Part shown: piece after piece, positions 52,866 to 62,864 of the stretch
Position numbering within the stretch: position 1 is the stretch's first letter
How the letters are laid out: each line of letters begins with the position of its first letter
From: Deltaproteobacteria bacterium
GTDB taxonomy: Bacteria; Desulfobacterota; Binatia; Binatales; Binataceae
DNA: 64,000 bases
Direction of reading: 5' to 3'
Assembly (NCBI GenBank): GCA_021831785.1
Contig: JAKBMB010000028.1
Location: forward strand, 62,001-126,000
Translations under genes and position numbers: made by a program
Notes under the pieces: generated by a model
Database searches by the model: none
What the model was told of the DNA's origin: nothing
What the model saw: the letters and a program-made list of their open reading frames with translations, nothing else

Positions 52866-53663
52866 ATGGTGAAACTCGGCGTTAACGTGGACCACTTCGC
52901 CACCCTGCGCCAGATACGCCGCACCGCTTATCCCGACCCGGTCCAGGCCGCCCTCGCCGCCGTGGGGGCGGGCGCCGACGCCATCACGGTGCATCTGCGC
53001 GAGGACCGCCGGCATATCCAGGATGACGACCTCGTCCGCCTGCGCAACGCGCTCAAGACCCATCTCAATCAGGAGCTGGCGCCGGTCGCGGAGATGGTGG
53101 AAATCGCCGCGCGAATCCGCCCCAACGAGGTCTGTTTCGTCCCCGAACGGCGCGAAGAGCTGACTACCGAGGGCGGTTTAGACGTGGAGCGCTGGAGCGC
53201 GCGGCTCGAACCTATGGTCGAGCGGCTTAAGCGGAGCAGGATCAAGGTCAGTTTGTTCATCGAACCGCAAGCTGAGCAGATCGAAGCGGCCGCCAAACTC
53301 GGCGTCGACTCGGTTGAAGTCCATACCGGCGCCTATTCCAACCTGGCCGACCAAGACACGCTGGGCGCCAAAGCCAAGGATCTGAGAATCAAGTTTAGCG
53401 TCCTGACCCGAACCGAGCTCGACAAACTAATCGCCGCGACGCGGCTTGCGCGCTCGCTTGGGCTTAAGGTCAACGCCGGACACGGGCTTAACTATCACAA
53501 CGTCGGACCAGTGGCGGCGATCGCGGGGCTTAGCTGGCTGCATATCGGCCATTCAATCGTCGCGCGCGCCACCTTGGTCGGCATCGCGCGCGCGGTGCGC
53601 GAAATGAAGATGCTAATCCAGCGCTTCGCGACCCGCTCCCAGCTCAAGCACGTAACGCACTAG
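52866..53663 (+). CDS. pdxJ: Pyridoxine 5'-phosphate synthase
   Basis: Forms the pyridoxine ring. 265 residues. Seen: KLGVNVDHFATLRQIRRTAY (residues 2-21), AVGAGADAITVHLREDRRHI, VCFVPERREELTTEGGLDV (about 89-107), VKVHTG-type SVEVHTGAYSN (about 151-161), LKVNAGHGLNYHNVGPVAAI. It usually precedes acpS in deltaproteobacteria, but here the next gene is the NAD(P)HX repair enzyme after 238 bases. Supplies PLP for GlgP and IscS. Confidence 0.96.
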   Translation: MVKLGVNVDHFATLRQIRRTAYPDPVQAALAAVGAGADAITVHLREDRRHIQDDDLVRLRNALKTHLNQELAPVAEMVEIAARIRPNEVCFVPERREELTTEGGLDVERWSARLEPMVERLKRSRIKVSLFIEPQAEQIEAAAKLGVDSVEVHTGAYSNLADQDTLGAKAKDLRIKFSVLTRTELDKLIAATRLARSLGLKVNAGHGLNYHNVGPVAAIAGLSWLHIGHSIVARATLVGIARAVREMKMLIQRFATRSQLKHVTH

Positions 53664-53880
53664 CTTTCGAGCTCGAAGCTCGGCACCTCAGTAGGCACTG
53701 ATTTGGCGTCGTGGTCAGTTTGGGTTTTCACGCTGTCTTTTGCTGCCACTCCGAACGAGGCGGAGAAAGCGAGCTTGGAAATTTGCTTCGAGTCGTCCGC
53801 GCTGGCCGAAGAGCGTGGGCGCGCAAGGACAGAGAAAGGCTTCGCACGCCTCAAACGAGGGCAAGCTAGCCGGTATCCGG

Positions 53881-53886
53881 TATAAT
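53881..53886 (+). promoter_or_regulatory. Candidate -10 box just before nnrDE
   Basis: A perfect TATAAT 15 bases before the GTG start. If used, the transcript would have a leader of only about 9 bases. No matching -35 was seen at 16-18 bases. Confidence 0.35.
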
Positions 53887-53901
53887 GATAGGCCGATTTG
53901 C

Positions 53902-55497
53902 GTGAAGCTGCTAAACGTGCAGGAAAGCCGCGAGCTGGACCGGCTTAGCCGAGATAAGTACGGTATCCCGTCATATCGGCTCATGACCTCTGCGGGCGAG
54001 GCGGTGGCGCGCTCCTGCGTGCGCGAATTTTTCGGCGCCTTTCTTCGGCCCCTTTTGGTAGTCGCGGGCAAAGGCAATAACGGCGGCGACGGAATGGTCG
54101 CCGCCCGCCGCCTCAAGCAGGACGGCGCACGGGTGACGGTGGCGCTGTTGGCCCGCGCGGCCGAGCTTAAGGGCGATGCTGCCCGGGCGTTGGCCGAATG
54201 GAAGCAGGCCGGCGGAGAGACCGAGGAGATCGCCGGCACGGGCCGGCCGCTCCAGACCGCGAGCGGCGCGGGATTGATTATCGACGCGATCTTCGGCACC
54301 GGCCTTAACGCTCCGGTCAGCGCACCGGCAGGGGCGGCGATCGATTTGATCAACGAAAGCGCCGTGCCGGTGGTGGCGGTAGACATCGCCTCAGGCGTCA
54401 ATGCCGATACCGGGGCGATCATGGGCAACGCCGTCAGAGCAGCGCTTACCGTTACCTTCGGACTGCCTAAATTTGGCCATATCAGCTACCCCGCAGCCGA
54501 CTGCTGCGGACGGCTCGAAGTCGTTGACATCGGCTTCGCTCCACAGGCGCTGGCAGAAATAGCGCCGAAGGGACGATGGCTGGAGCTCGCCGAAATGAGC
54601 AGCCTGTGGCCGACTCGGGCGGCCGCCTCGCACAAGGGCATGTTCGGCCATCCCTTGATAATCGCGGCAAGCCGCGGGAAGTCCGGGGCCGCGCTCCTGG
54701 CCGCGCGCGGCGCGCTCAGGGTGGGCGCCGGCCTGGTCACCGTCGCTGCGCCCGAAACGGCGCTCCCGGGCCTAACCACGGCGTGCCCGGAGTTGATGAG
54801 CGAGCCGATGCCGGAGCGCGAGGGACATTTCGCCGCCGCCGCAACAGCGTCGCGGCTGGGCGCTGTTTTGAGCGGAAAAAACGTGCTGGTCGCCGGACCG
54901 GGCATCGGTGTCAGCGCCGATACCAAGGAGCTTATCGAGTATTTGATCAGCGAGGGCGCTGCGCCCAATCGCCCGCTGGTGCTCGACGCGGACGGGCTTA
55001 ACGCCGTGGCGGAAATCGGCTGCCGCATCGTGCTTCGAGCTAAGGGCCCGGTCCTGCTGACGCCCCATCCCGGCGAGATGGCCCGTTTGCTTAAGCGGGG
55101 CACGGCCGAGGTCAACGCCGACCGAATCGGCGCGGCGCGCCGGCTATGCGAGCATACCGGCGCGGTTACCCTGCTCAAGGGCGCGCGCTCAGTGATCGCC
55201 AGTCCGGATGGGGCAGTTTACGTGAACTCGAGCGGCAACCCGGGCATGGGAACCCCGGGCATGGGCGACGTGCTCTCGGGAGTGCTCGGCGGGCTGCTCG
55301 CCCAGGGGCTTGCCGCGCGCGACGCGATGGCGCTGGGCGTGTTTGTCCACGGGTATGCCGCCGACCGAGTGGCGCGGCGGCTGGCGCCGGTAGGCTTTAT
55401 CGCCGGCGACGTTATCGAGGAATTGCCGCGCGCCCTTGCTGACGCGACGCTCGGCGAAATCGGCAGGCCGCCATGCGGCCCCATGACCGGCCTTTAA
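53902..55497 (+). CDS. nnr: Bifunctional NAD(P)H-hydrate repair enzyme (epimerase plus dehydratase)
   Basis: Repairs hydrated NADH and NADPH. From the GTG at 53902 it has 531 residues and begins VKLLNVQESRELDRLSRDKY, the family start; a longer frame to 53740 is unlikely. N-terminal YjeF domain (1 to about 215): VVAGKGNNGGDGMVAARRL (about 52-70), DAIFGTGLNAPV. C-terminal dehydratase: HKGMFGHPLIIAASRGKSGA, VVTPHPGE-like LLTPHPGEMARLL, and GNPGMGTPGMGDVLSGVLGG. Followed 142 bases later by tsaE, the usual neighbour. Confidence 0.94.
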   Translation: MKLLNVQESRELDRLSRDKYGIPSYRLMTSAGEAVARSCVREFFGAFLRPLLVVAGKGNNGGDGMVAARRLKQDGARVTVALLARAAELKGDAARALAEWKQAGGETEEIAGTGRPLQTASGAGLIIDAIFGTGLNAPVSAPAGAAIDLINESAVPVVAVDIASGVNADTGAIMGNAVRAALTVTFGLPKFGHISYPAADCCGRLEVVDIGFAPQALAEIAPKGRWLELAEMSSLWPTRAAASHKGMFGHPLIIAASRGKSGAALLAARGALRVGAGLVTVAAPETALPGLTTACPELMSEPMPEREGHFAAAATASRLGAVLSGKNVLVAGPGIGVSADTKELIEYLISEGAAPNRPLVLDADGLNAVAEIGCRIVLRAKGPVLLTPHPGEMARLLKRGTAEVNADRIGAARRLCEHTGAVTLLKGARSVIASPDGAVYVNSSGNPGMGTPGMGDVLSGVLGGLLAQGLAARDAMALGVFVHGYAADRVARRLAPVGFIAGDVIEELPRALADATLGEIGRPPCGPMTGL

Positions 55498-55639
55498 GGC
55501 GAGTCCGGAAGTGGTACACTCCGGTCTGCTCGTTGACCAGGCCGGCGCGCAACTCCAGCAACCAGCTAAGGAATAACTAGAATAGCCCGATTGGGCCCCG
55601 CTTGCCGCAAGTCTATGCTAAGGCTAAACGATAGAGCTG

Positions 55640-56155
55640 ATGGACGTGATTTTGCACAGCAACTCGGCGCGCGAGACCAAGGCCTGGGGCCGGCGCCTCG
55701 GCTCGCTACTTGAGGGCGGCGAACTATTGGCGCTGACCGGCGACCTCGGGGCGGGCAAAACCTGCTTCGTTAAGGGAGTGGCCAAGGGTCTAAGCCTGCG
55801 TGAGGAGGAGATTTTAAGCCCGACCTTTACGATTATCCAAGAACACCGCGGGCGCCTTCCCCTCTACCATATCGACCTCTATCGTCTGGAAACGGTGGAA
55901 GTCGAGGAGCTCGGCCTGCGCGAGTACCTTTTCTCGGCGGCGATCGCGGCGGTCGAATGGTTTGAGCGTCTGCGCGAGGCCGCGGAGTTGGACTGCCTTG
56001 AAATAAAGATAGTGCTTGAGGGCGCCAACCGCCGGCGAATCGAGCTTCGTGCCAAGGGCGCGCCTTACGTCGCCGTTCTCGAGCGACTGGAACAATGTTT
56101 TGTTGCATCCGGCAGTCAGGCGCCATACCCGTCTTCTTGCGCTAAAATCGGTTGA
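55640..56155 (+). CDS. tsaE: tRNA threonylcarbamoyladenosine biosynthesis protein TsaE
   Basis: P-loop ATPase of the t6A complex. 171 residues: Walker A GDLGAGKTCFVKGVAKGL (about residues 34-51), SPTFTIIQEHRGRLPLYHID (about 60-79), LYRLETVEVEELGLREYL and AAVEWFERL. t6A at position 37 is the substrate of MtaB encoded at the end of the window. The C-terminal tail is slightly longer than usual. It ends 55 bases before lysC. Confidence 0.94.
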   Translation: MDVILHSNSARETKAWGRRLGSLLEGGELLALTGDLGAGKTCFVKGVAKGLSLREEEILSPTFTIIQEHRGRLPLYHIDLYRLETVEVEELGLREYLFSAAIAAVEWFERLREAAELDCLEIKIVLEGANRRRIELRAKGAPYVAVLERLEQCFVASGSQAPYPSSCAKIG

Positions 56156-56210
56156 GCGAGAAACGTCGCTTTGCTCGCCGGGGCCGCTCTTGACCTCGGA
56201 TGGTTGGCAC

Positions 56211-57452
56211 GTGCCTTTAGTCGTACAGAAATATGGCGGAACCTCCGTAGGCTCTGTTGAGCGAATCAAGGCGGTCGCCGATCGGGTTCGCCGCAGCGCC
56301 GCAGGCGGTGACCGGATCGTCGTGGTGGTCTCAGCGATGGCGGGCGAGACCGACCGGCTGTTCGCTCTGGCCGGACAACTCGGGGCCCACCCGAATCCTC
56401 GGGAAACGGATGTTTTGGTTTCAACGGGAGAGCAGGTTTCGGCGGCTTTGTTGGCAATTCGGCTGCAGGCGCTGGGACTTCCCGCCGTGTCCCTTCTCGC
56501 TTCGCAGTTGAGGCTCACCACTGACTCCAATCATGGGCGCGCAAGGATCAAATCAATCGACGTAAGGCGTGTCTTGCAGGCGCTAGAGGACGGCAATATT
56601 GTAGTTGCGGCTGGGTATCAAGGAGTCGATTCGCTCGGCAATATCACGACCCTGGGCCGCGGGGCATCCGACCTGTCGGCGGTTGCGCTGGCCGCGGCGC
56701 TGCGGGCGCATCGCTGCGAAATCTGCACCGATGTCGAGGGAGTCTTTACCGCCGATCCGAACATATGCCCGCCGGCGCGCAAGCTCAGTCGCATCTCGTA
56801 CGACGAGATGCTGGAGTTGGCCGGATTGGGGGCCAAGGTGCTGCAGGCGCGCTCGGTCGAGCTGGCCAAACGCTTCAAGGTACCCGTGGTCGTTCGCTCA
56901 AGCTTCACCGACGCCCCGGGAACATGGGTTGGCGAGGAAGACAAGGCCATGGAAGATGTGCTGGTCTCAGGCGTGACACTCGACCGCAATCAGAGCAAGA
57001 TCACGCTTACCGGCGTCGAGGACCGGCCGGGGCTGGCGGCCAAAATCTTCGGACCGATCGCCAAGGCCGGAATCGTCGTCGACATGATTATTCAGAACGC
57101 GAGCGCCGAGGGACGTACCGATTTGACCTTTACCGTCAGCCGCGGAGATTTACTGCGCGCGCTCGAGCTGGTGAAGGAAGTCGCCGCGCAGATCGGCGCC
57201 GGCGGGGTACGCTACGAGGAGCAGGTGGCAAAGGTCTCGGTCGTGGGATGCGGGATGCGCAGTCACGCCGGGGTGGCGGCGCGGATGTTCGAAGTGCTGG
57301 CGCGAGAGGGAATTAATATCGAGATGATAGCCACTTCCGAAATCAAGATTTCTTCGGTGGTTAATATTAAATACGGCGAGCTTGCGGTAAGGGTGCTTCA
57401 CGACGCCCTTGTGGGCAACTGCGGCGCGGGCTCGTACAAAGAGGAGCGCTGA
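56211..57452 (+). CDS. lysC: Aspartate kinase
   Basis: Phosphorylates aspartate in the lysine, threonine and methionine pathways. From the GTG at 56211 it has 413 residues, the typical size, and starts PLVVQKYGGTSVGSVERIKA; the longer frame to 56016 overlaps tsaE and is not used. Seen: VVVSAMAGETDRLFAL, ITTLGRGASDLSAVALAAAL (about 148-167), the ASR-like region FTADPNICP, and two C-terminal ACT domains (GVEDRPGLAAKIFGPIAKAG and VGCGMRSHAGVAARMFEVLA) for feedback control. Its stop shares one base with cimA (TGATG). Confidence 0.95.
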   Translation: MPLVVQKYGGTSVGSVERIKAVADRVRRSAAGGDRIVVVVSAMAGETDRLFALAGQLGAHPNPRETDVLVSTGEQVSAALLAIRLQALGLPAVSLLASQLRLTTDSNHGRARIKSIDVRRVLQALEDGNIVVAAGYQGVDSLGNITTLGRGASDLSAVALAAALRAHRCEICTDVEGVFTADPNICPPARKLSRISYDEMLELAGLGAKVLQARSVELAKRFKVPVVVRSSFTDAPGTWVGEEDKAMEDVLVSGVTLDRNQSKITLTGVEDRPGLAAKIFGPIAKAGIVVDMIIQNASAEGRTDLTFTVSRGDLLRALELVKEVAAQIGAGGVRYEEQVAKVSVVGCGMRSHAGVAARMFEVLAREGINIEMIATSEIKISSVVNIKYGELAVRVLHDALVGNCGAGSYKEER

Positions 57453-59095
57453 TGGCAACGTGCGGCAAGCAAAGGGTTTACCTGTATGACACGACGCTTC
57501 GCGACGGCTGCCAGTCCGAAGAGGTCTCGCTCACGGTGGCCGACAAGCTCAGGATCGCCCAGCGTCTGGACGATCTCGGCATCGACTACATCGAGGGCGG
57601 CTGGCCCGGCTCCAACGAGCGCGACGCCGCATTTTTCGCCGAAGTGAAAAAGCTCAAGTTGCACCACGCCAAAGTGGCCGCCTTCGGTTCGACTCGGCGC
57701 GCCAATCTGAAGGCGGAGCAGGACCACAACCTCGAGCTGTTGCTGACGGCGCAGACGCCGGTGGCAACGGTGGTGGGAAAGACCTGGGATTTGCATGTCA
57801 AAGAGGCGCTGCGCATAAGCAACCAGGCTAATCTCGAGGTAATCGCCGACACGATTGCCTACCTCAAGGCGCGCGTGGACGAGGTAATCTTCGACGCCGA
57901 ACATTTTTTCGACGGCTTCGCGGATAATCCCGAGTTCGCGCTTCAATGCTTAAAGGCCGCCGCCGAGGCGGGCGCCGACGTAATATGCCTGTGCGATACC
58001 AACGGCGGGCGGCTGCCCGACGAGATCGCCGCCGGCGTAAACGCCGCGCGCGCCGCGCTGTCGTGCACGCTCGGGATTCATTGCCACAACGACTGCGAGC
58101 TGGCGGTAGCCAACTCCCTGGCCGCGGTCAAGGCCGGGGCGCGCCACGTCCAGGGCACAATCAACGGGCTCGGCGAACGCTGCGGCAACGCCAACCTGGT
58201 CTCGATTATCGCCAACCTCGAGCTTAAGCTGGGCTGCCGATGCGTGGGGACGGAAAAGCTCAAGCTCTTGCGCGAGGTTTCGCTGGTGGTCTACGAGCTC
58301 GCCAATCTGGCGCCGCTTGCGCGCCAGGCGTTTGTCGGACGCAGCGCGTTCGCGCATAAGGGCGGGCTCCACGTCTCGGCAATCCAGCGCAACGTGCGCA
58401 CCTACGAGCATATGGAGCCGAAACTCGTCGGCAACAACCGGCGCGTGCTGCTTTCGGACCTCGCCGGGCGCGCCAACATCGTCTACAAGGCGCGCGAATT
58501 CGGCCTTGCGCTCGACCCCGACAACGAGAAGATTGGCTTGCTCTTGGAGGAACTGAAAAGGCTCGAAGGCGAAGGCTATCTTTACGAGGGAGCTGAGGCG
58601 TCGTTCGAGTTGGTGATGTTGCGCGCGCTGGGCATGCTCGAGCGCTCGTACTTCGAGTTCGTGAGCTTCCGCGTGTTCGACGACAAATGGCACGAAGAGC
58701 ACGCCCCGTTCAGCGAGGCGGTGGTCGTGATCGACGGCCCCGACGGACAGCGCTCGCGCAGCTCGGCTTCCGGCAACGGCCCGGTCAACGCGCTGGACTC
58801 GGCCCTGCGCAAGGCCTTGCTGCCTTACTATCCGACGCTTGAGCCAATGCATCTTGCCGACTACAAGGTCCGCGTGCTCGACAACGGCGCGGGCACCGCG
58901 GCGCGGGTCCGCGTCTTGATCGAGTCTACCGACGGCAAGCTGCGCTGGGGCACGGTGGGCGTATCAAGTAACGTACTCGAGGCGAGCTGGCAGGCCCTGG
59001 TCGACGCGGTCGAATACAAGCTGTACAAGGACATCGCGATTCCCGCCGTCGTGAATAGCCCGAAAGGCCGGCTCGCGGTGGGCGCCGAGCTATAG
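57452..59095 (+). CDS. cimA: (R)-citramalate synthase
   Basis: Condenses pyruvate and acetyl-CoA to citramalate, the threonine-independent entry to isoleucine. 547 residues: [20 protein letters not shown] (about residues 10-29), [18 protein letters not shown] (diagnostic of the CimA branch, about 48-65), [19 protein letters not shown] (about 208-226), [16 protein letters not shown], and a C-terminal regulatory LeuA-dimer domain ([20 protein letters not shown]). It overlaps lysC by one base, so both are likely co-transcribed. Citramalate would then be processed by LeuCD and LeuB (start of the window). Confidence 0.95.
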   Translation: MATCGKQRVYLYDTTLRDGCQSEEVSLTVADKLRIAQRLDDLGIDYIEGGWPGSNERDAAFFAEVKKLKLHHAKVAAFGSTRRANLKAEQDHNLELLLTAQTPVATVVGKTWDLHVKEALRISNQANLEVIADTIAYLKARVDEVIFDAEHFFDGFADNPEFALQCLKAAAEAGADVICLCDTNGGRLPDEIAAGVNAARAALSCTLGIHCHNDCELAVANSLAAVKAGARHVQGTINGLGERCGNANLVSIIANLELKLGCRCVGTEKLKLLREVSLVVYELANLAPLARQAFVGRSAFAHKGGLHVSAIQRNVRTYEHMEPKLVGNNRRVLLSDLAGRANIVYKAREFGLALDPDNEKIGLLLEELKRLEGEGYLYEGAEASFELVMLRALGMLERSYFEFVSFRVFDDKWHEEHAPFSEAVVVIDGPDGQRSRSSASGNGPVNALDSALRKALLPYYPTLEPMHLADYKVRVLDNGAGTAARVRVLIESTDGKLRWGTVGVSSNVLEASWQALVDAVEYKLYKDIAIPAVVNSPKGRLAVGAEL

Positions 59096-59380
59096 CGAGC
59101 TATAGCAATGTTGCCGGCGAAGATACTCGGCGCAGGCAATCCCGGGCTCTTGCGGACAAACCGCATGCAATCGGATTTCGAGGACAACCGCGCGATTCAC
59201 CCGCCATCTTGTTCGCCCCAGCCGGCGCTTTTCGATCCTAGGAAGCATCGGTGCCGGAGGCTCCCGGGGCGCGTGGGGCCGGGCGCATCCGGCCGACGCA
59301 CGAGAGCTAAGCGCGGCTGCGGTTTACCCTCGTTGCGCGGCGCTGCTATGCTGTTTCGAGGCAAGGGCGTGGAGTAAACG

Positions 59381-60100
59381 ATGGGCTTTTTCAGCCGCCT
59401 GCGCGAAGACGTTAATGCCGCCTTCGAGCGCGATCCTGCTGCGCGCAGCACGCTTGAAGTACTGCTCGCTTACCCGGGCATTCACGCCGTATGGTGCTAT
59501 CGGCTGGCCCATTGGCTTTGGGAACACAACTTAAAGCTGCTGGGCCGATTGGCGAGCGAACTGGCGCGCTGGCTGACCGGGATCGAAATCCATCCGGGAG
59601 CGAAGATCGGCCGCCGGCTTTTTATCGACCACGGGATGGGCGTAGTGATCGGCGAGACCTGCGAGATCGGAGACGACGTGCTCATCTATCAGGGGGTGAC
59701 GCTCGGCGGCACCAGCCTCAGCAAGGGCAAGCGCCACCCGACGATCGAAGACGGCGTGATGGTCAGCGCGGGCGCCGCGGTCATCGGGCCGGTCACCATC
59801 GGGCGCGGCAGCCGCATCGGGGCCGGCGCGGTAGTGGTATCCTCGGCGCCGGCTGACTCCACCATCGTCGGCATCCCGGGAAAAATCGTCGAGGGTGAAT
59901 ACATCAGGCGCCCGGTAGGTCAACTTGATCACGCCCATCTACCCGACCCAGTGGCCCGCGCCCTGAGCGAGCTTGCGGGCAAATTGGAGCACATCGCAAA
60001 TCAACTCGCTGAAATCGAAGAGCGGCAAAATTGCCTCGAAGAGAAGCTCATGGAACAAAGCTACCCGGCCAACCTAGCCACGATGGTGAAACATCAGTAG
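59381..60100 (+). CDS. cysE: Serine O-acetyltransferase
   Basis: Acetylates serine for cysteine synthesis. 239 residues. N-terminal helical region ([39 protein letters not shown]), then hexapeptide repeats: [20 protein letters not shown] (about 66-85), [20 protein letters not shown] (about 89-108), [20 protein letters not shown]. The catalytic His pairs in IDHG and KRHPT are present. The C-terminal 60 residues form an extra helix. GCGTGGAG precedes the ATG. It feeds cysteine to the IscS encoded next. Confidence 0.94.
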   Translation: MGFFSRLREDVNAAFERDPAARSTLEVLLAYPGIHAVWCYRLAHWLWEHNLKLLGRLASELARWLTGIEIHPGAKIGRRLFIDHGMGVVIGETCEIGDDVLIYQGVTLGGTSLSKGKRHPTIEDGVMVSAGAAVIGPVTIGRGSRIGAGAVVVSSAPADSTIVGIPGKIVEGEYIRRPVGQLDHAHLPDPVARALSELAGKLEHIANQLAEIEERQNCLEEKLMEQSYPANLATMVKHQ

Positions 60101-60530
60101 AGCGGCCGGCGCATCGCAGCGCGCCGCGCGCGAAAGCATACAGCAGCCTAAAACGGTCCGTCGGGCACGTCAGACCGCTTCGCGGGTCGGCCGGCCGCAC
60201 GCCGGACAGCGCGGCGCGGCGCTTGAACGGCGCGCCGGACCGGCGCGCAGCGGCAAAAGCCACGCCGATGCGCGTAGCGCCTTTGAAGCGGTCATAAATA
60301 CGTGCCTCGGGCCGTCTGCTCCAAGCCGGCGCGCCGTGCGGACCGCCGGACCAACCGCCCCGCGAGCGAAATCAAAACGCGGTGAAGGCGGCAAGGAGCG
60401 GACGGACGACTCGCGCGTGCGGCTGCGCGCCGCCAAAACGCTGTCGGGAAGCGGCGGCGGCCGCGAGTTGGAGCCAGCGCCAGATGCCGGGCTAGCTGGA
60501 CTAGCTAAGGTAACTTTCAAGCAATCGGCA
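60101..60530. other. Intergenic region between cysE and the cysteine desulfurase
   Basis: 430 GC-rich bases. An open frame leads into the desulfurase but has no conserved residues before ATG 60531. No IscR gene or repeat was recognised. Confidence 0.5.
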
Positions 60531-61694
60531 ATGGAAATTTATCTGGATTATAACGCCGGCGCTCCCTTGCGCCCCGAAGCTCGCGAGGCGCTGGCCGAAT
60601 TTTTGGCCGCTGAGGAGGGGAATCCCGCCTCGGTTCATCGCAGCGGCCAACGGGCGCGGCGCGCGCTTGAGCGGGCCCGCGCGCAGGTCGCGGCGCTAAT
60701 TGACGCGGCGGCGCGCCGGCTTGTCTTCACCAGCGGCGGTACGGAGGCGAACAATCTCGCCATCTTCGGCGCGGTCAGGACGCAAAACGGGCGGCGTAAG
60801 ATTATCAGCTCACTGATCGAGCATTCCTCGATTCTGGGCCCGCTGCGGGCCCTCGCACAGGCCGGGTTTCTTGTGCGCCGGCTTGCGCCCGACGACAAAG
60901 GACGCATCAGCGCGGAGCAGGTCCTCGCCGAGCTTGACGACAATACCGCGCTAGTCACGCTCGGACTAGCCAATTCGGAGACCGGCGCGATTCAGGACCT
61001 GGCGCCGCTTGCGCAGCCGGTCCGGCAAGCCGGCGCATTGCTCCATATCGACGCGGCCCAGGCTGCGGGAAGGATGGGCCTGAGCGCAAGCCGTCTCAAC
61101 TGCGACTTCATGAGCTTGAGCGGCCACAAGCTTGGCGCGCTTGCCGGAGTGGGCGCGCTCTACGCGCGTGATGAGCGCCGGGTAAGCCCGCTGATGTTCG
61201 GCGGACCTCAGGAGCGCGGCGTCCGGCCGGGGACGCCCAACGTTTTGGGCGCCGTGAGCATGGGCGCGGCCGCCGAGACCGTTAGCTCGCGGTTGAGCCA
61301 CGAAATCAACCTGATGTCGGTCCTGACCGAGCGCCTACGTTCACGGCTGTGCGCGTCGATCCCGGGACTCGCGCTCAACGGGCCATTGTTCGGCAGAATC
61401 CCCAACACGCTCAACCTGACCTTTCCCGCAGCGCGCGGCGAGAGCCTGTTGATCGCGCTCGACCTGGAAGGGGTTCGCGTCTCGATGGGCTCGGCATGCG
61501 CCGCGGGAGCGGTTGAGCCCTCGCACGTGCTGATGGCCATGGGGCGCTCGGAGAGCGAGGCGCGCAGCTCGCTGAGGCTCAGTTTGGGGCCGCAGCTCGC
61601 GCTGGAGGAAATTGAGCGCGCGGCGGTGATCTTCGCCCGCGTCTGGCAGCGGGTCGCCGAGGTGGAAGCCGCCGAAGGCGAGGCTCGCGGATGA
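60531..61694 (+). CDS. iscS: Cysteine desulfurase (IscS/NifS family)
   Basis: PLP enzyme that moves cysteine sulfur to an enzyme persulfide. From ATG 60531 it has 387 residues starting MEIYLDYNAGAPLRPEAREA; the longer frame to 60336 adds noise. Seen: FTSGGTEANNLAIFGAV (about 64-80), the PLP lysine in SLSGHKLGALAGVGALY (about 201), and the active cysteine in MGSACAAGAVEPSHVLMAMG (Cys about 324). No iscR or iscU is adjacent; mnmA follows after 67 bases, so one role is likely sulfur supply for tRNA 2-thiouridine. Confidence 0.93.
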   Translation: MEIYLDYNAGAPLRPEAREALAEFLAAEEGNPASVHRSGQRARRALERARAQVAALIDAAARRLVFTSGGTEANNLAIFGAVRTQNGRRKIISSLIEHSSILGPLRALAQAGFLVRRLAPDDKGRISAEQVLAELDDNTALVTLGLANSETGAIQDLAPLAQPVRQAGALLHIDAAQAAGRMGLSASRLNCDFMSLSGHKLGALAGVGALYARDERRVSPLMFGGPQERGVRPGTPNVLGAVSMGAAAETVSSRLSHEINLMSVLTERLRSRLCASIPGLALNGPLFGRIPNTLNLTFPAARGESLLIALDLEGVRVSMGSACAAGAVEPSHVLMAMGRSESEARSSLRLSLGPQLALEEIERAAVIFARVWQRVAEVEAAEGEARG

Positions 61695-61761
61695 GCCGCC
61701 CGCGGGCCGCATTGCGGGTTTTACGGGCCGGCGCGCCGGAGGCCGTCAGGCGGGCGCTCCG

Positions 61762-62859
61762 ATGAAGCCGCGGGTGGTGGTCGCAATGTCGGGCGGCGTC
61801 GACAGTTCGGTTGCCGCGGCGCTGCTGCACGAGAGCGGCCACGAGGTGGTCGGCATCGCGATGCGGCTGACCGCCGACGGCGCGGAACCGAGCGCCGGCG
61901 AGCATCGACGATGCTGCTCTTATGAAGATTTCGAGGACGCGCGACGGGTCGCGGAAGAGATGGATTTCCCGTTCTATACCGTCGATCTGCGCGAAGACTT
62001 CGCGCGCAGCGTTATCGACCCGTTTGTCAACGAATATCTTGCCGGCCGCACGCCCAACCCGTGTCTGTCATGCAACCGGTGGATAAAGTTCGATCGGCTC
62101 CGGCGGCGCGCCCGCGCGCTCGGCGCGGATTACGTCGCCACCGGCCACTACGCGCGTATTGAGCGCGCGGGCGACGGCCGCTTTCGTCTGCGGCGGGCGC
62201 TTGACCTGCAGAAGGATCAATCATACTTCCTCTTCGCGCTCGAGCAGGAAGAACTTGCGCGCACGCTGTTCCCACTCGGCGCGATGACCAAGGGCGAGGT
62301 TCGGGCCAAGGCGCGGGCGCTGGGCCTGGCGAACGCCGACAAGCCGGAAAGCCAGGAGATTTGTTTCGTCTCGGAGCCCGGCGGTTATGGGGATTTCGTC
62401 GGTCGGCGAGCCGATCCGGCGCGGATCAGGCCCGGGCGCATCGTCGGCACCGACGGCGGGATGCTCGGGGTCCACGGCGGAATCCATCGCTTCACTATCG
62501 GCCAGCGCCGCGGTCTCGGCCTGTCCGGGGCGGCGCCGTTGTACGTGCGCGAGATCAGGCCGCAGAGCGCCGAGGTCGTCGTCGGCGCGCGCGAACACTT
62601 AGGCGATCGCGGACTGCGGGCGCGCGGCGTGAGCTTGACCGATCCGGCGCGCGCGCCCGCGCGCCCGTTGGCCGTGGAGGTAAAGATACGCTATCGCCAT
62701 CCGCTCATCCCGGCCACGCTCACGCTGCTGGACAGCAGCTCGGCCGCCGTGCGCTTCGCCGCTCAACAGCCGGCGGTCACCCCTGGGCAGGCGTGCGTTT
62801 TCTACGTCGGCGACGAGGTGCTCGGTGGCGGCATCATCGAAGCGCCGCTTAAGGAGTAG
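61762..62859 (+). CDS. mnmA: tRNA 2-thiouridylase MnmA
   Basis: Thiolates uridine 34 of Lys, Glu and Gln tRNAs. 365 residues. Seen: the PP-loop VVAMSGGVDSSVAAALL (residues 6-22), catalytic cysteines in TPNPCLSCNRWIKFDRL (about 96-112) and SQEICFVSEPGGYGDFVG (about 197-214), and GQRRGLGLSGAAPLYV (about 249-264). Directly follows the cysteine desulfurase and precedes mtaB by five bases. Confidence 0.96.
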   Translation: MKPRVVVAMSGGVDSSVAAALLHESGHEVVGIAMRLTADGAEPSAGEHRRCCSYEDFEDARRVAEEMDFPFYTVDLREDFARSVIDPFVNEYLAGRTPNPCLSCNRWIKFDRLRRRARALGADYVATGHYARIERAGDGRFRLRRALDLQKDQSYFLFALEQEELARTLFPLGAMTKGEVRAKARALGLANADKPESQEICFVSEPGGYGDFVGRRADPARIRPGRIVGTDGGMLGVHGGIHRFTIGQRRGLGLSGAAPLYVREIRPQSAEVVVGAREHLGDRGLRARGVSLTDPARAPARPLAVEVKIRYRHPLIPATLTLLDSSSAAVRFAAQQPAVTPGQACVFYVGDEVLGGGIIEAPLKE

Positions 62860-62864
62860 ACCGG

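Noticed and set aside
53660-53854. A 64-codon minus-strand frame between pdxJ and nnrDE.
   Set aside because: Somewhat protein-like but with no ribosome site, no recognisable family and convergent overlap with the pdxJ end.
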